Shown: positions 7,046 to 14,904, counted from the first letter of the stretch. The stretch is DNA of 15,541 bases from an uncultured Ruminococcus sp. (GCA_902803035.1 CADCON010000041.1:1-15541), one strand, 5' to 3'. Numbers and translations are program-made. The notes: generated by a model not told the origin, from the sequence alone.

Positions 7046-7078
7046 AAAAAGCCGGCCTCGGATTTTTTCGGAGCCGGC
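7046..7078 (-). terminator. Intrinsic terminator of the O-antigen ligase-like gene
   Basis: On the minus strand a GCCGGC/GCCGGC stem, extended by TC/GA past a bulge, encloses an A-rich loop and is followed by TTTTTG. It lies just past the stop at 7084 and directly abuts the -35 of the spoIIID promoter. Confidence 0.8.
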
Positions 7079-7083
7079 AGAAG

Positions 7084-8376
7084 TCAGTGTTTTTCGTATA
7101 TTTCGCAGAAATTGGTGAGCCGCTTGAACACGCGCTCGTTGCGCTCGACGCTGCAGCCAGACACAATGAATATCAGGGCCAGCGCGGTCTGTACGCCGAG
7201 AATCGGCACATCGGTCACACCGTGAATGAGGGTGGCGAGTCCGGCAATCATGATCATGCTGCGGATCTGGCTGTAAATCACGCAGAACTGCGGCTTGTTG
7301 AGCACGCTGACGATCTTTCCGATCATGCAGCTGAAATAAGCCAGGCCGACGACGCCGAAATCCAGCATGGTGTTGAGGATGATATTGTGGGAATGCCAGC
7401 GTATCCTCTTTGCGTGGGTCATTATGCAGATCTCGCGGAAGCCGTTCATGCCATAGCCGAAGACCGGACGGCGCAGAATCCAGTGAATCGCGTCGCCCCA
7501 GATCTTGGATCGTTTATCCACATCGTAATTGATGATATTGGAAGCGAGCCGGCCGGAGAACATCGGAACGAGGAGAATGATAATGACCACCGTCACCGTG
7601 ATGAGCATGGTGACGACGACCCATTTGACATTGCGCTTGTAATGTGCCACGTAAAAGAGAAGCGCAACGCCGAGAGCGGCCCACGCCGTGCGGCAGTCGC
7701 AGAGAAGGATGCTGCCGAGATTGGCGAACAGAATGACGAGATACCACGGCGAATGGCGTTTCTCGAAGCGATAGAGCGCGAGAATCACAAAAAGCTCAAG
7801 CATATAGCCGTAGTAATTGGGGTTCCAGAAAACGGAAGCGGTGCGGGTCGAGTCAAACATAAAGGTGAAAATGCCGTTTTCGCTCTGTCTGGCGGACGTC
7901 AGCAGCGCACCGTTGGCGTCAAACATGAAATGATAAAGAGAGAGACCGGTGCGGGCATAGATGATCTTGGAAGCAAAGGCGGCAGCAATGGCGGTCATAC
8001 TCAGGATCAGCATCAGGTCGATGATATTGTTGTAGAAGCGCACCCGCATGACGGTGAACAGGTAGAGCATGAAGACCAGCATCAGCCAAAGAATCACGCC
8101 TCCGAGCAGACCGAACCAGTTGCGGAAAACCACAGCCGGAAAAGCGAAGATCGGCAGAGCGGCGTAGATATAGCCCGAAGCGGACACCGCTGTCATCCTG
8201 TGCCTGACGTCAGGCAGAAGCAGTGCGCGGAACACCGCGAACAGCCCCGGAACAGCGGCAAGATAATAGGGCAGGAAGAGCGAGATGGCACAAACCGTAA
8301 TAATTCTCTCGTCCGTGCTGAATTCCGACCATCGCTGCAGTGCCCTGCCGGTTTTATATCTGATTTTTGCAGTCAA
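7084..8376 (-). CDS. O-antigen ligase/polymerase-type membrane protein (Wzy_C-like)
   Basis: A 430-residue polytopic protein with about ten to twelve hydrophobic segments. Proteins of this fold either polymerise repeat units or ligate glycans at the outer face of the membrane. Family signs: CRTAW at 228-232, then the large loop and C-terminal signature KRSKIWGDAIHWI...RPVFGYGMNGF at about 288-313, HSHNIILNTMLDFGVVGLAYF at 328-348, and a final run of membrane spans. The start is TTG at 8376, behind AAAGGAG about 11 bases away, with no better in-frame codon. It is flanked by its own sigma-A promoter and a terminator and has no glycan genes next to it, so its substrate is unknown. In a Gram-positive it may act on a capsule, teichoic-acid-like polymer or protein-linked glycan; the nearby phosphonate operon is a candidate source of decoration. 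Confidence 0.85.
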   Translation of the reverse strand: MTAKIRYKTGRALQRWSEFSTDERIITVCAISLFLPYYLAAVPGLFAVFRALLLPDVRHRMTAVSASGYIYAALPIFAFPAVVFRNWFGLLGGVILWLMLVFMLYLFTVMRVRFYNNIIDLMLILSMTAIAAAFASKIIYARTGLSLYHFMFDANGALLTSARQSENGIFTFMFDSTRTASVFWNPNYYGYMLELFVILALYRFEKRHSPWYLVILFANLGSILLCDCRTAWAALGVALLFYVAHYKRNVKWVVVTMLITVTVVIIILLVPMFSGRLASNIINYDVDKRSKIWGDAIHWILRRPVFGYGMNGFREICIMTHAKRIRWHSHNIILNTMLDFGVVGLAYFSCMIGKIVSVLNKPQFCVIYSQIRSMIMIAGLATLIHGVTDVPILGVQTALALIFIVSGCSVERNERVFKRLTNFCEIYEKH

Positions 8377-8433
8377 GTCGAGATCTACTCCTTTAACGAT
8401 GAGGAATTGAAGGGGAATAAATCAACCATAGCC

Positions 8434-8462
8434 ATTATAACATATATCGGCGACTCATTCAA
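8434..8462 (-). promoter_or_regulatory. Sigma-A promoter of the O-antigen ligase-like gene
   Basis: Minus strand TTGAAT (8457-8462), 17-base spacer, TATAAT (8434-8439) with a TGT extension. The predicted start near 8427 gives a leader of about 50 bases. Confidence 0.75.
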
Positions 8463-8520
8463 CTATAAATTTCAATTTATTTATCTTTATTCCGGACAAA
8501 TTTGCCGGATAACCAGAAAG

Positions 8521-8554
8521 CAGCCGGATCGCACATTTTTCTGCGATCCGGCTG
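8521..8554 (-). terminator. Hairpin terminator after the penicillin-binding protein gene
   Basis: A perfect 13-bp inverted repeat, CAGCCGGATCGCA / TGCGATCCGGCTG, with an 8-base T-rich loop. The tail on the minus strand (CTTTCTGGTT) is only moderately U-rich, but the stem is strong and it lies just past the stop at 8568. Confidence 0.75.
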
Positions 8555-8567
8555 CCGGAATGCCGCT

Positions 8568-10979
8568 TTATCCTACCGCGCCGCTGGTGGTAGAAGTGGT
8601 AGTGGATTTGGTTGTCTTGGATGTTTTAGTGGTTTTGGATGACTTTGAGGTGGTCGTTGAAGCCTCGCTGGTTGTGGATGCCGGCGCCTGCGTGGTCGTC
8701 GTGGTACGGAAGGAGCTTGAATCAGCGAGCAGGGCGGTAAATGCCTTGGTCATCGAGCCGCCTCCGTGAAGCGGACATATGGGCAGAGCGGAATTGCGTG
8801 AATAATAGCCGGTAGCGGAGGAATAGCAGTTGGAACTGGCGTAACCGCCCGAAACGGTGCAGTACTGACGCGCCACCACATTCTTGCTGAGCTTGAACTT
8901 TTTGGAGGGCAGTCCCTTGTGGGCTGCCTTCATGACATGGGTCCACGCCTGCATCGCGTAGTTGGCGGTGTATTCCAGACGCTTGTTGTCCGCGTAACCG
9001 TACCATGCCGCACCCACGTAATAGGGAGTGCCGCCGCAGAAATAACGGTCCTTGACGTCAGAAGTCGTACCGGTCTTGCCGAAGGTGTCAAATCCGCTGA
9101 TTTTCGCCCTGCGGGCAGTACCGCCAGAGCCATTGACCGGAGCGAGAAGCATCCGGTTCATGATGGAAGCGGCTTCTTCGCTCATGACCCTGATGCCGCG
9201 TGCCGTATTGTTCTGGAGAACGGTATTATCCTGCTGATCCTTCACCAGGTAGTAGGTGGCGGGGGAGTAATAGATACCTCCGCTGCCGAACATGACGTAG
9301 GCGGAAGCCATTTCGAGGACGGTCACGCCGTCGGTTAACGCGCCGACCGACATGGGAGCGAGGTTGTTGTCCTTTTCATTGAGCTTGATGGAAAGCCGTT
9401 CGGTGAGGAATTTGTAGCTCTGAGCCGGCGTGATATAGCGGACAATTCTGGCGGCGACGCAGTTAGCGGAAACCTCCAGACCCTTGACGACCGGAATATT
9501 GCCCCTGTAACGACGGTTGTCGTTTCTCGGCCATTTCCTGGTGGAGCCGCCCTCTTTGATGGTAAGCGGTTCGTCGGTAACGGGCGTTGAGAATTCAAGA
9601 ACGCCCATCTCAACCGCCAGACCGTACGCGCTCAGAGGTTTGATGGCGGAACCGGGCTGTCTGCGCGACTGGGAAGCGTGATTCTGGATACGGTTGGCGT
9701 TCTTTTCGCCTCTCGCGCCCACAATCGCCTTGACGTCGCCGTTGTAATCCAGAATGGCGATAGCGCACTGTGGCTGCACCGAGCGGGGGAATTTGCGCCA
9801 GTATTCGGTGTTGTTGCCGGTCTTGTTCTTGAAGATCGCTTCAGCCTTGTTCTGAAGCTTGATATCCACATTGGCGTAGATGTTGAAACCGCCGTTATAC
9901 ATCTGGAAACGTGCTTCGCTTTCGCTGAGACCGTTTCTCTTCTGCAGATCCTTGACAACGTCGGTGAAAATCTGCTCAGTGTACCAGCTCCAGTATTTTG
10001 TGGTGGCATTCTGGTTCTTGGCTTCGATGTTCAGGCGGGAGAGATAATCGTCAGCCTTAGCCTCGTCGTATTCCTGCTTTGAGATGAAGCCTTTTTCGTA
10101 CATTTTCTTGAGGACATAACGCTGACGCATCTGATTTTCCTCAGGGTGATAGAAGGGGTTGTATTTGGAGGGATACTTGGTGATGCCGACAATAGCGGCG
10201 GATTCCGCGAGCGTCAGATCCTTGGCGTTCTTGCCGAAATAGGTCTGAGACGCGGTCTGAATGCCGTTACAGCCGTTGCCGAGGGCGATGACATTGAGGT
10301 ATGCCTCCAGAATCTGCGGTTTGGTGTATTTCTTTTCCAGCTCAAGCGCCTTGAATATTTCCTTGAGCTTACGGTTGACGCTGTGGGCGTCCTCCTTGGT
10401 GACGTTCTTGATGAGCTGCTGGGTGATGGTGGAGCCGCCGCGGTCGGATTTGGTCAGGCCAAGGAACATATTGGCGAAAGCGAAAGTCGTGCTTTTCCAG
10501 TCGACGCCGTGGTGACTCCAGAAACGCTCGTCCTCGACGGAAACGATGGCGTCCTTGGTGTATTGCGTCATCTGGTCATAATCGATCCATTCGCGGTTTT
10601 CCGAACCGTGCATGGTTTCATACTTGATAGGCTTACCGGTTTCGGGGTCGTCGGCGAAGATCGTGGTGGTGTAATTGAGCTTGAGCTGGGTCAGATCGAT
10701 ATCGCTGACGCTCTTGTCAAGAAACGCCAGCACATAGACCATTGCGGTCGCGCCTACGATGCAGGTGGTGATCACGCCGATCAGCAGAAGAGTGGCAAGC
10801 GTCTTGGCAAGATAACCGCCCGACTTGAGCAGAACCTTTACCCACGCCGGTCTTTCGCCGTCGGGACGTCTTTTGCGTCCTGATGAAGCGCCGGGGCTTC
10901 TGCCGGAAGCGGCATTCCGTTTGCCGATACTTTCCTTCACCTTGTCGGATAAATTGCCTAACGAGTCCTTGAATCCCAT
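8568..10979 (-). CDS. Class A penicillin-binding protein (bifunctional transglycosylase/transpeptidase)
   Basis: Polymerises and cross-links peptidoglycan outside the membrane. The 803 residues read: a basic cytoplasmic head rich in Arg/Ser/Gly, one membrane anchor (about 61-86), then the GT51 transglycosylase with VEDERFWSHHG (catalytic Glu149), GGSTITQQL at 181-189 and RKLKEI. The transpeptidase follows with SAIK at 444-447 (nucleophile Ser444), SAN at 504-506 and KTG at 635-637. After the catalytic domain come three cysteines (QYC, SNC, PIC) and a 45-residue Ser/Thr/Lys-rich tail (759-803). ATG at 10979 is chosen because the upstream ATG at 11033 overlaps the -10 box; GGGAGG lies 10 bases before it. 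Monocistronic, with its own promoter and terminator. The family match (PBP1A/PonA type) is firm; the exact paralogue is not assigned. Confidence 0.95.
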   Translation of the reverse strand: MGFKDSLGNLSDKVKESIGKRNAASGRSPGASSGRKRRPDGERPAWVKVLLKSGGYLAKTLATLLLIGVITTCIVGATAMVYVLAFLDKSVSDIDLTQLKLNYTTTIFADDPETGKPIKYETMHGSENREWIDYDQMTQYTKDAIVSVEDERFWSHHGVDWKSTTFAFANMFLGLTKSDRGGSTITQQLIKNVTKEDAHSVNRKLKEIFKALELEKKYTKPQILEAYLNVIALGNGCNGIQTASQTYFGKNAKDLTLAESAAIVGITKYPSKYNPFYHPEENQMRQRYVLKKMYEKGFISKQEYDEAKADDYLSRLNIEAKNQNATTKYWSWYTEQIFTDVVKDLQKRNGLSESEARFQMYNGGFNIYANVDIKLQNKAEAIFKNKTGNNTEYWRKFPRSVQPQCAIAILDYNGDVKAIVGARGEKNANRIQNHASQSRRQPGSAIKPLSAYGLAVEMGVLEFSTPVTDEPLTIKEGGSTRKWPRNDNRRYRGNIPVVKGLEVSANCVAARIVRYITPAQSYKFLTERLSIKLNEKDNNLAPMSVGALTDGVTVLEMASAYVMFGSGGIYYSPATYYLVKDQQDNTVLQNNTARGIRVMSEEAASIMNRMLLAPVNGSGGTARRAKISGFDTFGKTGTTSDVKDRYFCGGTPYYVGAAWYGYADNKRLEYTANYAMQAWTHVMKAAHKGLPSKKFKLSKNVVARQYCTVSGGYASSNCYSSATGYYSRNSALPICPLHGGGSMTKAFTALLADSSSFRTTTTTQAPASTTSEASTTTSKSSKTTKTSKTTKSTTTSTTSGAVG
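8571..8705 (-). repeat. Low-complexity Thr/Ser/Lys-rich C-terminal tail coding region
   Basis: Encodes residues 759-803 of the penicillin-binding protein, made of irregular TTT, TSK and KTTK units. The DNA is rich in degenerate threonine/serine codons (ACC, ACA, ACT, TCC), so repeat slippage is possible. Such tails in Gram-positive proteins are often wall-associated linkers or glycosylation targets (family knowledge, not shown here). Confidence 0.6.
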
Positions 10980-11031
10980 TAAGATATCGCCTCCCGATGA
11001 AAAAGGATAAAATGAAATCATTATCTCAAAC

Positions 11032-11061
11032 ATTATAACACAAAAATCTGACAGTTGTACA
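11032..11061 (-). promoter_or_regulatory. Promoter of the penicillin-binding protein gene
   Basis: Minus strand TGTTATAAT (extended -10; TATAAT at 11032-11037) with a partial -35, TGTACA (11056-11061), 18 bases upstream. The predicted start near 11025 gives a 45-base leader and rules out the ATG at 11033. Confidence 0.7.
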
Positions 11062-11115
11062 TATTTCTTAAATATTTAATAATTTTGTAACCATGCTGAA
11101 AAATCAGGAAAAAAA

Positions 11116-11145
11116 TTGATTAATAGTTGATAATCTGCCAATAAT
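11116..11145 (+). promoter_or_regulatory. Possible promoter of the BofC-like gene
   Basis: TTGATT (11116-11121), 18-base spacer, AATAAT (11140-11145). The region is AT-rich and the -10 is imperfect, so this is tentative. I saw no convincing sporulation-sigma match. Confidence 0.35.
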
Positions 11146-11194
11146 ATCAATGCGAAAATCAGTCAGCACCATCAGGAGAAAGGAGAAAAGCAAA

Positions 11195-11536
11195 ATGTCC
11201 GTTAAAAACGCATTATCAATGATACTGGCAGCGGCGGCATTTTCGGCGTCAGTCTTTTCGCTTGCTTCCGCGGCGGAATACAGACCGCCGGCGGAGCAGG
11301 CCGGAGCCTTGGACGCTACAAACGCGGAAGTGGCGGAGGAAGCCCCTTTCACGCCGAAAATCATAAGAATATGGAACGGAAAAGCCGCGGTATTCGAGCC
11401 GGGCGCGGAAGAACCGGATGTCATTCTTCCGGCGGACGCGGATTCGCTGCCGGAAGAGGTCTGGGAACGGCTGGTAAAGGGAATTATCATCCACACCCGC
11501 GAGCAGTACAACAGCTACATGGAAGACTTTTCATAG
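11195..11536 (+). CDS. Small exported protein with BofC-C-like domain
   Basis: A 113-residue protein with a signal peptide (about residues 1-25, NALSMILAAAAFSASVFSLASA, likely cut after ASA). After an acidic, Ala/Pro-rich linker, the last 55 residues (IIRIWNGKAAVFEPG, then LPADADSLPEEVWERLVKGI, ending YMEDFS) match a pattern I associate with the C-terminal domain of BofC and many short clostridial exported proteins: hydrophobic strand, NGKIAVF, LPE..R..L..GI, and a final EDY/F-S. BofC modulates signalling between forespore and mother cell in Bacillus, but this gene lacks the rest of that protein, so I do not transfer the function. Start at ATG 11195 with AAAGGAG 9 bases upstream; the ATG at 11150 has no ribosome binding site and would bury the signal peptide. 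Confidence 0.78.
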   Translation: MSVKNALSMILAAAAFSASVFSLASAAEYRPPAEQAGALDATNAEVAEEAPFTPKIIRIWNGKAAVFEPGAEEPDVILPADADSLPEEVWERLVKGIIIHTREQYNSYMEDFS

Positions 11537-11545
11537 CTGTCTTCT

Positions 11546-11574
11546 ATTATACAATACCCGTCCGCAAGAATCAA
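11546..11574 (-). promoter_or_regulatory. Minus-strand promoter reading antisense into the BofC-like gene
   Basis: Minus strand TTGATT (11569-11574), exactly 17 bases, TATAAT (11546-11551). Transcription would start near 11540 and run leftward through the whole BofC-like coding region toward the penicillin-binding protein promoter. No credible leftward ORF lies there. Confidence 0.5.
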
Positions 11575-11613
11575 TCGGCCTAAATGTAAAAATCCGTGTG
11601 GCGCATAGCCGAC

Positions 11614-11655
11614 AAAAAAGGCAGGGATCCGGCCTGATAATTCCGACTCCCTGCC
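11614..11655 (-). terminator. Intrinsic terminator of the SASP gene
   Basis: Minus strand GGCAGGGA / TCCCTGCC 8-bp stem (11648-11655 with 11620-11627), with a further short CGG/CCG pairing inside, followed by TTTTTT. It lies about 110 bases past the SASP stop at 11767; the space between holds nothing I recognise. Confidence 0.75.
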
Positions 11656-11766
11656 TCTTGAAGATTCTGTTAAGCAAAGCAGAACGGCGCAGATCGGAAC
11701 GTCGCGGCTCTGTAAAGCCGGATTCCGTTACACCGGATCGACCGCTTGAATCGCTGTGAACTCAAT

Positions 11767-11967
11767 TTACTTTGCATTCTTTTCGTAGGACTCGACCATC
11801 TTTTTGACCATCTGTCCGCCGATGCTGCCCGCCTCACGGGAAGTGAGGTGACCATTATAGCCCTGGTTGAGGGTAACGCCGACTTCGTTGGCGGCTTCCA
11901 TCTTGAATCTGTCGAGGGCTTCTCTTGCCTCGGGAACGACAATTCTGTTACTTGACTTGTTTGCCAT
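11767..11967 (-). CDS. Alpha/beta-type small acid-soluble spore protein
   Basis: Coats and protects spore DNA in the forespore and is degraded at germination to supply amino acids. The 66 residues carry both conserved blocks: RIVVPEAREALDRFKMEAANEVGV at 8-31 and GHLTSREAGSIGGQMVKKMV at 39-58. The usual KxEIAxE context of the germination-protease site reads KMEAANE, with Ala at the position usually filled by Ile or Phe. ATG start with AAAGGAG about 10 bases upstream. A forespore sigma-G promoter would be expected; AATACTG near 12050 is a weak -10 candidate but I could not pair it with a convincing -35. Monocistronic with a downstream terminator. Family call is firm; which ssp paralogue cannot be told. 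Confidence 0.94.
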   Translation of the reverse strand: MANKSSNRIVVPEAREALDRFKMEAANEVGVTLNQGYNGHLTSREAGSIGGQMVKKMVESYEKNAK

Positions 11968-12075
11968 GAAAACAGCACTCCTTTAATCTATTCTGAATGA
12001 TGGTTCACCGTGCGTCGCAGTATTATTGTGTGCCGGTGCGCAGAATATATGATTGGAAGTTTTTGTGCTGTTTTT

Positions 12076-14844
12076 TCAGAATTTCACTCTTGCGTAGATC
12101 TTGGGATATTCCCATACGACAAGCTGAATCAGGAGCAGCACGGACAGCGCGCCCCATTCCCACCCGCTGAGAGCGGCCAATCCCAGCAGCGACGCGGCAT
12201 AAGGCACCGCGATCATCAGAACGATCACGGCGGCGGTGAGGACAACGCTCAGCAGCAGCCTGTAATTGCGGAAAATGCCGGCGATAACGAGCGGTTTCTC
12301 CGATCTGGAGCAGAAGGCATGAAGAACGAGACCCAGCCCCAGGGCGGCGAACGCCATTGTCATGCCGGTGCGTCCGCCGGCAGCCGGATGAATTCTGAAA
12401 GCGCCTTTTCCGATGAGATAGGAGATGACGGAATTAAATACTATGTAGCCTGCCGCCAGCCATGAGCGGTATTTTTCAAATCTGCCGGTCAGCCTGCCGT
12501 TATTCTCGTCAGGCGTACGTTTCATCACGTCGCTGTCCGCCGGTTCATAGGCGAAGCAGGGCTTCACGAAGAGGAAAAGCATCAGATTGAGCAGCGCGAG
12601 GGGGAGCAATCCGAGCAAATTGATATGGAACAGAACCGCACCGGCGATCAGCAGGACAGTTTCCGCCATAGAGCAGGTAACGCTGAATTCGGTCAGGTGG
12701 CTGAGATTGTCCCTGATCCTTCTGCCCTGCCGGATCATGGACTGAATGCTGACGAAGCTGCTGTCTGAGAGTGTGACGTCCGCGGCGTCGGCGGCGACGT
12801 CGGTGGCGGTGGCTTCGGCGGAGCAGCTGATATCCGCCTTGTGAAGGGCGGGCGCGTCGTTCATTCCGCCCGCGTTCATCAGGACGCAGGCGCCGTTGGC
12901 CTGCCAGCTTCTGATAATGCGTACCTTGTCCTCAGGCGTCACGCGGGCGAAGACGGAATAGTCCGAAACGCGGGCGGCGAGTTCCTCGTCCGTCATCGCC
13001 GAAAGCTGTTTCCCGGTCAGCGGGGCTTCATCCTGCCCCAGAATATGCAGTCTGCGGGCAAGGGAAGCGGCCGTTTCAGGATGGTCGCCGGTTATCATGA
13101 CGGTTCTGATGCCGGCTTCGCGGCAGATATCCAGCGATTCCGTGACGTCCTCGCGGCAGGGATCGTCCAGCCCGAGAAGACCGACAAAATTCAGATCGCG
13201 CTCGATGGATTCGGGAGTGATTTTTTCGGGGAGCTGGTTGAGGGTCTGAACGGCAACCGCAATGACCTTCAGACCGTCGTCAAACATCGCCCTTGCCTGA
13301 CGGCGTATTTCCTCCGTGTCGACGTCGACGCACTTCGGAACAAGCTCGTCGGGCGCGCCTTTGGTGACGGTCATATAGAGGCCTTCAACGTCATAAATGA
13401 CAGTCATCAGCCGGCGGGAGGAATCAAACGGAATATCCCCGCAGCGGGGGTATTGTTCGAGAAGCTCATCCAGATTGCCGCCGTTGCTTCTGAATGCCTT
13501 GACAATGGCGGCTTCCGTCCGGTCAGCCATCAGGAAATCCTCGTCGCTGCCCTTGTTGTACATCAGCTTGCGGTCGCAGCAAAGGGTGCAGCAGCGCATG
13601 AGGTATCTGAGATCCTCCGACCAGAAACCCTCGCTGACATTCACCGCCATGTCGCCCGCGGGCCACGCCCTTTGCAGGCTGAGCCTGTCATGCGTGAGTG
13701 TGCCGGATTTGTCGGTGCAGATGACGGAGGTACAGCCGATTTTTTCGGTTTTCTTGAACCGGTGAAGCAATATGCCGTTCTTTCTCAAGGCGGCAATTCC
13801 CTTGGCGATTGAAAGCATGACATTCTGCGGCAGCCCGATGGGAATGGCGCACAGCGAAAGCGTGAGGAAGAACAGGATCGCTCCGAAGAGGGTGATTCCT
13901 TCCGAGGATGGCTCCGAAGTCCTGAGATGCTCCGGGATGGCGGCGAAGTTGTCCCTGATAAAGCCGGTCAGATCGGAAAGCCGGACAGACAATCGGGAGA
14001 AATCCAGCCCCGTCGTAAAGATGGCGGCGGAGGCAACGACCGAGCAGAAAACCATCCAGATGCTGAATGCCCGGATGTTCAGGGCGTTCCTGACCAGCGG
14101 TGTGCGGTTGCTGATCAGGCGGGGACGCTTGCCATGCTTGAGGGCGAGCTCCGTGCGGACGCCGGTTTCCGTGATCATCATGACCGCGCGGCCGGTCATG
14201 GCGACTGTTCCGGCAAAAGCCATATTGCATCGTTCGCCGAGGGGCGTTTCCTCCGGCAGAACGGCGTTGGAATCCTTCAGCGCGGGGGTGTCGTCACCGG
14301 TCAGCACTCGCTCGTCACACATGAAGGAGCGGGTGATGAGCAGCCTGCCGTCGGCAGGAATGATATCGCCGACTTCAATCTGAATGATATCGCCGGGGAC
14401 AAGCTCCTCCGCCAGTATTTCCTTGATAATGCCGTTTCTCCTGACGCGCACAAACGTGAGCGCGCTGCGTTTGATGTCCACGATGGTGCTGTTGGCGGAG
14501 AGTTCGCGCGCGGCGCGGACAATATCGAGAATCAATGTGAAGAAAAGAAGCGTTCCGGCGTAGACCGTATTCAGGATGAATCCATCCTTCTGAACGATGC
14601 CCGCCGTGAAGTCTTCGATGTTCACCCAGAGGGAGAGGGCGGCAATCACAATGAGAATAATGCTCAGAGGGGAGAGCAGCTTCCCCATAAAAACCGTAAA
14701 ACCGGATCTTTTGCGTGAAGTGATCATTACATTGGTGCCAAAAGCACTTCTGCGGACGCCCGCGTTGAGGTCGGTCAGACCTCTTTTGGGCTGGGAATCG
14801 AGTTCCTTTGCGACGTCTTCCTTGTCGGCACTGTGCCATATCAT
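12076..14844 (-). CDS. P2-type cation ATPase homologue with degenerate active-site and ion-site motifs
   Basis: A full-length (922-residue, about ten-span) relative of bacterial calcium-type P-ATPases, from the N-terminal GLTDLNAGVRRSAFGTN to the last spans. Key motifs are altered: actuator TGES reads TGDD (182-185); PEGLP of span 4 reads PIGLP (335-339), losing the ion-binding Glu; DKTGT reads DKSGT (Asp378 kept); TGDGVND reads NAGGMND (657-663), losing the Mg-binding first Asp. By eye, span 6 N..TD reads N..LF. KGAPD (495-499), VMITGD (582-587) and FARVTPEDK are intact, so nucleotide binding may persist. It is uninterrupted, which argues against a pseudogene. ATG at 14844 is chosen behind AAGGAGG; the in-frame ATG upstream at 14901 precedes that site. 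Likely a pseudo-pump or a pump of changed mechanism (inference). Confidence 0.9.
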   Translation of the reverse strand: MIWHSADKEDVAKELDSQPKRGLTDLNAGVRRSAFGTNVMITSRKRSGFTVFMGKLLSPLSIILIVIAALSLWVNIEDFTAGIVQKDGFILNTVYAGTLLFFTLILDIVRAARELSANSTIVDIKRSALTFVRVRRNGIIKEILAEELVPGDIIQIEVGDIIPADGRLLITRSFMCDERVLTGDDTPALKDSNAVLPEETPLGERCNMAFAGTVAMTGRAVMMITETGVRTELALKHGKRPRLISNRTPLVRNALNIRAFSIWMVFCSVVASAAIFTTGLDFSRLSVRLSDLTGFIRDNFAAIPEHLRTSEPSSEGITLFGAILFFLTLSLCAIPIGLPQNVMLSIAKGIAALRKNGILLHRFKKTEKIGCTSVICTDKSGTLTHDRLSLQRAWPAGDMAVNVSEGFWSEDLRYLMRCCTLCCDRKLMYNKGSDEDFLMADRTEAAIVKAFRSNGGNLDELLEQYPRCGDIPFDSSRRLMTVIYDVEGLYMTVTKGAPDELVPKCVDVDTEEIRRQARAMFDDGLKVIAVAVQTLNQLPEKITPESIERDLNFVGLLGLDDPCREDVTESLDICREAGIRTVMITGDHPETAASLARRLHILGQDEAPLTGKQLSAMTDEELAARVSDYSVFARVTPEDKVRIIRSWQANGACVLMNAGGMNDAPALHKADISCSAEATATDVAADAADVTLSDSSFVSIQSMIRQGRRIRDNLSHLTEFSVTCSMAETVLLIAGAVLFHINLLGLLPLALLNLMLFLFVKPCFAYEPADSDVMKRTPDENNGRLTGRFEKYRSWLAAGYIVFNSVISYLIGKGAFRIHPAAGGRTGMTMAFAALGLGLVLHAFCSRSEKPLVIAGIFRNYRLLLSVVLTAAVIVLMIAVPYAASLLGLAALSGWEWGALSVLLLIQLVVWEYPKIYARVKF

Positions 14845-14904
14845 AATGAAAGAATCCTCCTTTTTGAAGATTGCTGGAATTGCATAAGAGAAACAATACA
14901 TTAT

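Noticed and set aside
7087..8769. A 560-codon open frame on the plus strand opposite the O-antigen ligase-like gene
   Set aside because: It is the reverse complement of a membrane-protein gene, with His/Asp/Glu-rich, domain-free composition, and it ignores the terminator and two promoters it would cross. The minus-strand frame has clear family motifs.
11104..11511. A 135-codon minus-strand frame opposite the BofC-like gene, which the antisense promoter could serve
   Set aside because: It starts without a ribosome binding site and its sequence looks like antisense of a signal-peptide gene, so the promoter is better seen as driving a noncoding antisense RNA, if active.
12841..14718. Plus-strand frames opposite the P-type ATPase (323, 203 and 263 codons)
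   Set aside because: Shadows of an ATPase gene that is intact on the minus strand.
12076..14844. Treating the altered ATPase as a pseudogene
   Set aside because: There is no frameshift or stop over 922 codons, and the changes fall in key motifs while other motifs are kept. This fits a diverged protein better than decay.
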